A stretch of 5,294 bases of DNA from Bacteroides sp. (GTDB taxonomy: Bacteria; Bacteroidota; Bacteroidia; Bacteroidales; Bacteroidaceae), in assembly GCA_021204375.1 (NCBI GenBank), contig JAJPZL010000142.1:1-5294 (forward strand). Reading direction: 5' to 3'. Position numbers and translations under genes: made by a program. A model generated the notes under the pieces. It searched no databases and was not told the origin of the DNA. It saw only the letters and a list, made by a program, of their open reading frames with translations. Of this stretch, positions 1 through 5,294 are shown one piece after another. Every line of letters begins with the position of its first letter. The first letter of the stretch is position 1.

Positions 1-7
1 TTATATC

Positions 8-31
8 TCTCTGTAACGGTCTTTACAGGGA
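8..31. other. Short hairpin just beyond the 3' end of the otsAB pseudogene
   Basis: Positions 11-16 (CTGTAA) and 23-28 (TTACAG) are perfect inverted copies around a 6-nt loop. The stem extends three more pairs outward, one of them a G-T wobble, giving about 9 bp. It lies about 40 bp past the otsAB stop codon on the minus strand, where a terminator would be expected. Neither strand has a T-run after the stem, so it is a weak terminator candidate at best. It could also belong to a gene beyond the window edge. Confidence 0.3.
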
Positions 32-68
32 AAATAAGATGAGTTCTGATTAGATTTCAGCTCTTTGT

Positions 69-2267
69 TCAGGTATGCTTCCCGGCTTCTGGAACCGGCT
101 CTTCTTTAATAAGATCATTCAGGAAAACGATCGTCTGTGTCTGAGTGGGTATATTATACATAGCAGCATTTGTATTCTTACCCACTTTTATGGTAATACT
201 CTCTTTGGGAAGGGTCTGGAACATCTCCTCATCGGTAGTATCATCTCCGATAGCCATGATAAAGTCATAATTTTCTTTTCCTATCAGCCGTATAGCTTCT
301 GCACCTTTACTATAATCGGAAGCTTTTACTTCAATAATTTTATTCCCTTTCATGACGGTCAGGTTCAGGCGGGCACAGGGAGCGATCAGGGCGTTCAGTA
401 ACTGGTTGACCCGAAGTTCTGCCAACCAGACATCTACCTTCCTGTAATGCCAGACCACGGCTGTTTTTTAATTTCTAGCTTGGAACCCGGTGTTTTCTTC
501 ACCATGTGTTTCATAATGCGGAGTATCTCTTCATCCCAGTGCATCTCTTCTCCATTTGCATGCCACTCTCATTTCTCTTTATAAAAGGCTCCGTGTTCAG
601 CAGCCATGCCAACCAGTAATTCTCCTAACCAGGCATCCAGGGTTACTTTATCCCGTCCGCTACTAATAACCACATAATTACGGGGATCATCTGCAAGTGC
701 ATGTAAAAGTGTTATCAGTTGGGGGGGGTAGGATATGCTTTCCGTGCATCGTTCCGGAAAGGTACCAGGGTACCGTCATAATCCAATAGAATAAGTCTTT
801 TATAGCTACTGTCATACAGCGCTTTAATATGGGTAAAATTAGTTCTCTCTACAATTTTCTGCTGTAACTCATCATTCCGGAGTTTTATCCCTTTTAGTTC
901 TTCTATAAAATCATTGGCCCATTGTTCTACGGTCTGGGTAGAAATTATCTCCCGCATCTCTTTCAACGTTTCAAGCTGCTCCTTCTCAGGCATCTCAAGG
1001 GCTTTGACCAATGCGTCCTCGATCTCCTGTATATCGGTAGGATTTACGATAAGAGCTTCAGAAAGTTCAATAGCGGCACCTGCCATTTCGCTGAGGATGA
1101 GTACTCCCGGAGAATCTCTTTTAGCTGCCAGGAACTCTTTGGCTACGAGATTCATGTCATCCCTGAGGGGAGTGACTAATGCAATATCGGCAATATGATA
1201 AAGGGCAGCTACCTCTTCAAAAGAGAAAGAACGATAGAAATAGTGTACCGGTACCCATTCTAATGTAGCATATTTCCCGTTAATAGCTCCTACTGCCTGG
1301 TCTATCTCGGTTTTCAGATCTGCATAATTTTCTACTTTATCCCGGGAAGGAGAAACGATCATCACTAAAGAGACCTTCTCCTGATATTCAGAATGATGCT
1401 CCAGGAAACATTCGAAAGCCTGGAGACGGATCAATATCCCTTTGCTGTAATCTAACCGGTCTACCGAAATGATCAGCTTGTTCTCTCTGAAACTTTCTTT
1501 AAATTCTTCTGCATTTTCCCGGATCACGGGATTAAGAATAGCATCGTAATAGAGCTTGTAATTAATTTCCATAGGGATAGCATCCACATCTACCACCCGA
1601 CGATCCAACTGGATCTCATCCAATGTACAATCCAGATTAAGCACCCGGTAAACGGTACTGATGAAATGCCGCATATAACTATGGGTATGAAAGGCTACCA
1701 GGTCAGCTCCCAAAATACCATTTAGCAGATCGGCACGCTCAGGAAGGGCACGGAATAGTTCATAGGAGGGAAAAGGGATATGAAGAAAATATCCGATACT
1801 GACATCAAAGATCTTTTTCCGGATCATACCCGGCAAAAGTATAAGCTGATAATCCTGTACCCATATAATATCTTCCGGCTCTGTAATTTGTATAACAGCC
1901 TTACAAAAGAGACCGTTTACCTGCTGATAAGCCTCCCAGTATTTATATTCATAATGCATAAAGGTAGAGAAATAATGGCAAAGGGGCCAGAGGATACTGT
2001 TACTATATCCTTCATAATAGTTCTCGATCTGCTCCGGAGTAAGATAGACAGGATGGAACGCCAGCTCGTCTAACTGGTTATCAATTTTTTCCGCTGTTCT
2101 TCATCTTCTATGTACATGCCGGGCCATCCGACCCAGTGTTTTTCTCCGCTCATGGTGAGGGAATCAAGTCCGGTGGCCAGTCCACCGTTACTACGGGTTA
2201 TTTCATAAGTACCGCTCTCTTCTACTATTTTTACGGGTAAACGGTTCGCTACAATTATCAGTTTCAT
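69..2267 (-). pseudogene. otsAB: Bifunctional trehalose-6-phosphate synthase/phosphatase, broken by three frameshifts and one stop
   Basis: When intact this cytoplasmic enzyme would join UDP-glucose and glucose-6-phosphate into trehalose-6-phosphate (GT20 domain, N-terminal) and then dephosphorylate it to trehalose (HAD-type phosphatase, C-terminal). Repairing the frame gives about 733 residues, close to the length I recall for Bacteroidetes fusions. GT20 motifs in reconstructed numbering are NRLPVK (8-13), NGGLATGL (27-34), WVQDYQLILLPGM (from 136), HIPFPSYELFRALP (from 163) and VDRLDYSKG (269-277). Phosphatase motifs are LDYDGT (495-500), SSGRDK, AEHG and GDDTTDEEMF (about 675-684). Lesions, in gene order: a 6-A run at 2090-2085 needing one more base; an 8-C run at 728-721 needing one more or two fewer; TGA at 571-569; and a 6-A run at 469-464 needing one more base. 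In addition, the usual RDGMN loop reads RDDMN (Asp codon at 1158-1156, residue 371), one G-to-A change from Gly. The start ATG at 2267 opens directly into the family's N-terminal strand. There is no Shine-Dalgarno sequence, as is usual in this phylum. The ATG at 1959 is internal, because the family's LWPLCHY segment is encoded upstream of it. The identity is firm; whether the damage is real or sequencing error is not settled. Confidence 0.9.
721..728. repeat. 8-bp poly-G (poly-C on the coding strand) tract at an otsAB frameshift
   Basis: Eight consecutive G bases, read as C in the otsAB gene, lie just after the DxDGT phosphatase motif. With eight C's, translation ends within a few codons at TGA (Thr-Pro-Pro-Asn-stop). 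With six the frame continues as TPQL, and with nine as TPPQL, into the rest of the phosphatase domain. Tracts like this are prone to slippage and to sequencing error. Slippage here alone could not restore the gene because other lesions exist. Confidence 0.85.
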
Positions 2268-2301
2268 GAGAAGTTCTTTATTTAATCATCAGAGTCATTT
2301 A

Positions 2302-2347
2302 CGGTAGTATTCCGGTAGATCCCGGTATACTAAAATAACAATCGGTA
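2302..2347. promoter_or_regulatory. Four phased CGGTA direct repeats in the otsAB/GH15 divergent intergenic region
   Basis: CGGTA occurs at 2302, 2313, 2323 and 2343, at spacings of 11, 10 and 20 bp, so all four copies face roughly the same side of the helix. They lie between the divergent starts at 2267 and 2415, where a shared operator would be expected. I found no convincing -33/-7 promoter pair for either gene here; TACTATTTTT near 2394 is only a loose match for the GH15 side. CCGG/CGGTA strings are also common in the coding DNA of this window, so the operator role is a guess. Confidence 0.3.
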
Positions 2348-2414
2348 CGGGTGGTTTGTTTAGAGAGCAGCTACCCGGGGATATTCCAAATTATACTATT
2401 TTTATACACTATAT

Positions 2415-4207
2415 ATGAAGAATCTGGATTACGGCGTTATAGGGAATTGTAAAACAGCCGCTCTTATTTCCAAAGAAGGCAGCATTGACTGGCTTTGTTT
2501 TCCTAATTTTGACTCACCTTCGGTCTTTTCACGTCTGTTAGATAAAAAAGCGGGAGGAAATTTTACCATTGAGGCAGGCAGTGATTATGAAATTACCCAG
2601 AAATATCTTACAGGGACCAATATACTATGTACCACTTACAGATCCCTGAACAATTCTTTTGAGATATTGGATTTTATGCTCCGTTATCACACTGCTGACG
2701 ATGGCTACTATACGCCTCCGGAGGTACATCGGTATATCCGGCTACTGGAAGGGAAACCTAAACTACGTATTCATTACAATCCGATCCTTAACTATGCACG
2801 TGAGCAGGTGGAACACATAAAATATCCGGATTATATCCGGACCAACTCGGTAGAAAATATGCGGGATAGTATTTATCTCTATTCCAGTTTTCAATTTGAC
2901 GATATATTACAAAGCCGGGAGATCGCCTTGGAAAAAGATGAATATATGCTTCTGGCCTATAGCCAGAAACTGGTAAAAATAGATATAAAAAGGATCTATC
3001 TGGAATATCAGCGTACTAAAGTATACTGGCTGAACTGGGATAACCGCTCCAGAAATTTATGAGATACAATGAATGGATATCCCGAAGCCTGCTTATATTA
3101 AAATTAATGTCCTATCAGGAAACAGGTGCGGTACTGGCAGCACTTACCACTAGTATCCCGGAGACGATCGGGGAAGTACGGAACTGGGATTACCGGTTTT
3201 GCTGGTTAAGGGATGCTTCGATGTCTATTGAGACCCTCCTGAAAATGGGGCACCGGGAAGCGGCCGAATGATATATCGGATTTGTAAAAAGCGTTTTACG
3301 TTCAAAATCAGACTCTTTCCAGATAATGTATGGCATTAACGGGAAGAGAGTACTCCGGGAAGAGATACTTCCTAATCTAGCGGGATATGAAAATTCCAGG
3401 CCAGTACGGATCGGCAATGCTGCTTATACTCAACAACAGAACGATTCTCTGGGATATCTGATGGATGTATTCTATCGCTATTATTATCATTTCCAGGGCT
3501 CACTGGATGAGATAGAGAGCATGTGGGAGATCGTAAAAAGTATTATCAAAACAGTAATAGCAGACTGGAGAGACCCTAACCAAAGTATCTGGGAGTTTCG
3601 CTCTAAAGAGAACCACTATGTATTTTCCAAAGTTATGTGCTGGGTAGCCCTGGACAGGGCTATAAAAATAGCTAAAATTTTGAGGATCAAACATTACGAA
3701 AATAAATGAAAAAGCGAGGTAAAGCTTATTAAAGAGGAGATAATGACCAAAGGATGGAATCCGGAGATAAAGAGTTTTACTCAGTATTACGGAGGTACAG
3801 ATACTGACTCTTCCCTGTTATTAATGGAGTACTATGGTTTTATCAGACATAATAATCCCCTTTTTATTAAAACAGTATACCGGATCAAAAAGGATCTTTT
3901 CCACAACGGGCTTATGTATAGATACAAGATCCATGATGATTTCGGGCTCCCTTCCTCTTCCTTTACTATATGTACCTTCTGGTTGGTACGGGCCCTCTTT
4001 GTGATCGGCGAAAAAGAAGAAGCTTTAAAAATATTCGAAGAATTAGTTTCTTACTCTAATCATCTGCGAATATTCAGTGAAGACCTGGACTTTACTACCA
4101 AACGACAATTGGGGAATTTCCCGCAAGCTTATTCTCACCTGGCACTGATCAATACAGCGGTTTTGTTTAATGAAGAGATACAAAACTCCCGGTTTATTAA
4201 ACCCTGA
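2415..4207 (+). pseudogene. Glycoside hydrolase family 15 (glucoamylase/trehalase-like), broken by one frameshift and two stops
   Basis: GH15 enzymes remove glucose from alpha-glucans or split trehalose by an inverting mechanism. The reconstructed protein has 597 residues, normal for the bacterial two-part form (N-terminal beta domain, then alpha/alpha barrel), and has no obvious signal peptide, so it would be cytoplasmic. The start is typical: LDYGVIGNCKTAALISKEGS, then IDWLCFPNFDSPSVF. Barrel motifs are NWDYRFCWLRDAS (257-269), QQQNDSLGYLMD, SIWEFR with the probable general-acid Glu near 394, FSKVMCWVALDRA, GGTDTDSSLLLM, and FSED followed by LGNFPQAYSHLALINTA with the probable general-base Glu near 556. 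Lesions: one base missing near 3053-3055 (AGAAATTT, where the family's RSRKF needs AGAAAATTT); TGA at 3269-3271 (codon 286); and TGA at 3707-3709 (codon 432), where the family usually has Trp. The reading frame is open between lesions and ends at TGA 4205-4207. It is divergent from otsAB, a pairing common in Bacteroidetes. Whether the substrate is trehalose or a malto-glucan cannot be told from sequence alone. Confidence 0.9.
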
Positions 4208-4221
4208 TATGGAAGTTTGTT

Positions 4222-4229
4222 TATATTTG
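4222..4229 (+). promoter_or_regulatory. Bacteroidetes-type -7 promoter element for the nitroreductase gene
   Basis: TATATTTG matches the Bacteroidetes -7 consensus TAnnTTTG exactly and lies 25 bp before the ATG at 4255, predicting a short leader of about 20 nt. No clear -33 TTTG is seen at the expected distance. The site falls in the 47-bp gap after the GH15 stop, suggesting the nitroreductase is transcribed independently of GH15. Confidence 0.55.
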
Positions 4230-4254
4230 TGTTTCACTATTTAACTATACACGT

Positions 4255-4767
4255 ATGACACTCCTTGAACTTATCCGGAAAAGAAGATCCGTTCGAAACT
4301 ATGAAGATCGTCCTGTAGAAAAAGAGAAAATAGAATATGTACTGGAATGTGCCCGTCTGGCACCCTCTGCCGTTAATTACCAGCCCTGGCACTTTATCAT
4401 TATAACGCAGGAAGAGGTCAAAAAGGAACTTATAAAATGTTACCCGAGGGAATGGTTTAAAAAAGCTCCCCTCTATATAGTGGCCTGCATGGATATCAAC
4501 CAATCCTGGAAAAGAGCCGGAGATGGAAAAGAGCATGGAGATATTGATATAGCCATTGCTGTTGAACATATATGCCTGGCTGTTACGGAACAGGGTCTGG
4601 GAACCTGTTGGGTCTGTAATTTTGACCCGGTTCTTTGCAAAGAGATACTGGGTTTGGCGAAGCAGACAGAACCGGTGGTTATTCTTCCTGTCGGCTATCC
4701 GGATTCTACGGAACCGGTACCCTCAAAAAGAAAAACCATCAAAGAGACCTGTACTATTATAGAATGA
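4255..4767 (+). CDS. Nitroreductase family FMN-dependent oxidoreductase
   Basis: This is an intact 170-residue protein, the usual length for small single-domain nitroreductases, which act as FMN-binding homodimers that pass electrons from NAD(P)H to nitro compounds, quinones or other acceptors. The FMN-phosphate-binding basic motif is near the start (IRKRRSVRNY, residues 7-16). It is followed by ARLAPSAVNYQPWHF (33-47), a conserved flavin-site segment. GLGTCWVCNFDP (114-125) and PVGYPD (145-150) are the conserved C-terminal motifs. It is cysteine-rich (eight Cys), including CWVC at 118-121; no ferredoxin-type cluster motif is present. The ATG is chosen because the family's N-terminal helix begins there and a -7 promoter element lies 25 bp upstream; no Shine-Dalgarno sequence is visible. 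The TGA stop gives the normal family length, so TGA works as a stop here. Physiological substrate unknown. Confidence 0.93.
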   Translation: MTLLELIRKRRSVRNYEDRPVEKEKIEYVLECARLAPSAVNYQPWHFIIITQEEVKKELIKCYPREWFKKAPLYIVACMDINQSWKRAGDGKEHGDIDIAIAVEHICLAVTEQGLGTCWVCNFDPVLCKEILGLAKQTEPVVILPVGYPDSTEPVPSKRKTIKETCTIIE

Positions 4768-4782
4768 TTGGTAGGTTTTGTC

Positions 4783-4818
4783 TTTCTAAGTTCCAGAGTA
4801 TATCCTGGAACTTAGAAA
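4783..4818. repeat. 14-bp perfect inverted repeat after the nitroreductase gene
   Basis: TTTCTAAGTTCCAG (4783-4796) and CTGGAACTTAGAAA (4805-4818) are exact inverted copies around an 8-nt loop, starting 15 bp after the stop codon. In RNA this is a strong hairpin. No T-run follows on the plus strand; on the minus strand it is followed only by mixed sequence. It may protect the 3' end of the mRNA, act as a terminator, or be a protein-binding palindrome. Confidence 0.75.
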
Positions 4819-4848
4819 TATATTCACAGAGATAAAATAGGATGTATA

Positions 4849-4898
4849 AAATTCCTTGTCTTTTTTTCAGCTTTATTAAATAACAGGGAATATTTTTT
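4849..4898 (+). terminator. Probable intrinsic terminator downstream of the nitroreductase
   Basis: ATTCCTTGT (4851-4859) pairs with ACAGGGAAT (4883-4891): nine pairs, one of them a G-U wobble. The stem is followed after one base by six T's (4893-4898). The 23-nt loop is longer than ideal and itself holds a T-run. It sits just before the next promoter, where read-through from the nitroreductase should be stopped. Confidence 0.5.
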
Positions 4899-4906
4899 CT
4901 AAAAAA

Positions 4907-4938
4907 TTTTCCTGATCTGGAATAATTTTCTATCTTTG
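4907..4938 (+). promoter_or_regulatory. Bacteroidetes-type promoter for the downstream non-coding RNA
   Basis: TATCTTTG (4931-4938) is an exact match to the -7 element TAnnTTTG. A T-rich TTTT at 4907-4910, about 20 bp upstream, is an imperfect stand-in for the -33 TTTG. Transcription would begin around 4943-4946. No protein gene follows within the window, so the promoter most likely drives an RNA gene or a long leader. Confidence 0.6.
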
Positions 4939-4942
4939 CAAG

Positions 4943-5192
4943 GAAACTGAAAGGAATAGTTCAGTAACGATATAGATGGAGTCTGCTTATACATTGTACT
5001 ATGGTTCCTGATTTCCCGAATCCTCCGAGTAATAAGGATATAGAGTCGGAATACCAACAAACTGTTTGTAAGAGTTGTATATAGACTACCCTGAAAAATA
5101 GTAAGAATAAGCGTGAGCTATTAATTATTGTTGACTCTTTAGTTTTGTGGATACCAGGAAATTACTTTTAATAATTAGGTCCACGCTTTTTT
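4943..5192 (+). ncRNA. Putative structured small RNA, 6S RNA-like
   Basis: I see a promoter, paired segments and a terminator but no usable open frame. The 5' hairpin is ACTGAA (4946-4951) with TTCAGT (4960-4965). The main helix is GGAGTCT (4978-4984) with AGACT-A-CC (5083-5090), continuing after a small internal loop as TATACA (4988-4993) with TGTATA (5076-5081). A bubble follows. Its 3' strand holds a small hairpin (ACAAA 5057-5061 with TTTGT 5065-5069). Beyond the bubble is a distal helix, TGGTTCC (5002-5008) with GGAA-TA-CCA (5048-5056), and an apical ATCC/GGAT stem. A long hairpin with a central bubble and a small hairpin on the bubble's 3' strand is the known plan of 6S RNA, which binds the RNA polymerase housekeeping-sigma holoenzyme. 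The Bacteroidales-1 RNA family has been linked to 6S. Assignment rests on hand folding only. It could instead be the leader of a gene beyond the window. Exact ends are uncertain, and the mature RNA may stop before the terminator stem. Confidence 0.5.
5109..5192 (+). terminator. Terminator-like stem with T-run, with two alternative pairings
   Basis: AAGCGTG (5109-5115) pairs with CACGCTT (5182-5188), backed by TAATTATT (5122-5129) with AATAATTA (5170-5177), and ends in six T's (5187-5192). A second hairpin competes for the same 3' arm: GTGGA-TA-CC (5147-5155) with GGTCCAC (5178-5184), also placed directly before the T-run. Either form could end transcription of the upstream RNA. Confidence 0.5.
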
Positions 5193-5294
5193 AATTCCCC
5201 ATTTTTCCTCTGAGCTTTAAACTAATTACAAATCCTGCAGATAGATAGCTTTATCCTGGAAGTTATACCTAAGGATGGATGAATAAACAAAGAC
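5193..5294. other. Window end with no recognisable feature
   Basis: No reading frame of useful length, promoter element or strong repeat was found on either strand here. On the minus strand a 22-codon open stretch enters from the window edge and stops near 5229. It could be the tail of a gene outside the window, but nothing in it is recognisable. Confidence 0.4.

Noticed and set aside
75..401. Open frame of 108 codons on the plus strand, opposite the phosphatase end of otsAB
   Set aside because: It is antisense to clear phosphatase motifs (GDDTTDE on the minus strand), and its translation shows no recognisable domain.
914..1198. Overlapping plus-strand open frames of 85-94 codons
   Set aside because: They lie opposite the well-conserved synthase domain and are low-complexity, Ser-rich shadows of it.
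715..1959. Treating the 414-codon open frame as a stand-alone synthase gene
   Set aside because: It lacks the N-terminal NRLPVK and NGGL motifs, which are encoded upstream in another frame, and its ATG is internal to the family alignment.
1780..2073. Plus-strand open frame of 97 codons
   Set aside because: It is antisense to the otsAB segment that carries the WPLCHY and VQDYQL family motifs.
464..2090. Programmed frameshifting or transcriptional slippage at the two A6 runs of otsAB
   Set aside because: Slippage would have to work at two A-runs and a C-run in one gene and would still meet an in-frame TGA. Decay or sequencing error is simpler.
4237..4569. Minus-strand open frame of 110 codons overlapping the nitroreductase
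   Set aside because: It is the complement of a conserved, intact nitroreductase and has no family features of its own.
4943..5192. tmRNA, RNase P RNA or a tRNA in the 3' non-coding region
   Set aside because: I see none of their hallmark sequences: no TTCRANYC T-loop with acceptor pairing, no tmRNA tag frame, and no RNase P core motif.
4801..5261. 10-bp direct repeat TATCCTGGAA at 4801 and 5252
   Set aside because: It is short, with no repeat boundaries or symmetry between the two copies; it is compatible with chance.

Overview
The window looks like a piece of a Bacteroidales (Bacteroidetes) chromosome. Three things suggest this: the three proteins resemble Bacteroides/Parabacteroides-type enzymes, none of the gene starts has a clear Shine-Dalgarno sequence, and two good matches to the Bacteroidetes -7 promoter element (TAnnTTTG) sit before the nitroreductase gene and before a non-coding region. 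No database search was possible, so the lineage is an inference.

Layout. Positions 69-2267 (minus strand) hold a bifunctional trehalose-6-phosphate synthase/phosphatase gene (otsA-otsB fusion type) that is no longer one reading frame. It carries three frameshifts, all at homopolymers, and one in-frame TGA. Positions 2268-2414 are the divergent intergenic region, with four CGGTA copies about one helical turn apart. Positions 2415-4207 (plus strand) hold a glycoside hydrolase family 15 gene (glucoamylase/trehalase-like), broken by one frameshift and two in-frame TGAs. Positions 4255-4767 hold an intact nitroreductase-family gene with its own promoter. Positions 4768-5294 have no credible protein gene. 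They contain a 14-bp perfect inverted repeat, a likely intrinsic terminator, a strong Bacteroidetes-type promoter, and a region of about 250 nt that folds on paper into a long irregular hairpin with a central bubble (6S RNA-like), followed by a terminator-like stem with a T-run.

How the parts relate. The synthase/phosphatase would make trehalose from UDP-glucose and glucose-6-phosphate, and a GH15 enzyme is often found beside it in Bacteroidetes, so together they look like a trehalose/alpha-glucan storage or stress module. Here both are damaged by seven separate lesions while almost all family motifs are still readable. Either the pathway was lost recently, as happens in host-restricted or symbiotic bacteria, or the sequence has many uncorrected long-read errors. 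The nitroreductase is unrelated and separately transcribed. The most interesting non-coding item is the putative structured RNA at about 4943-5192.
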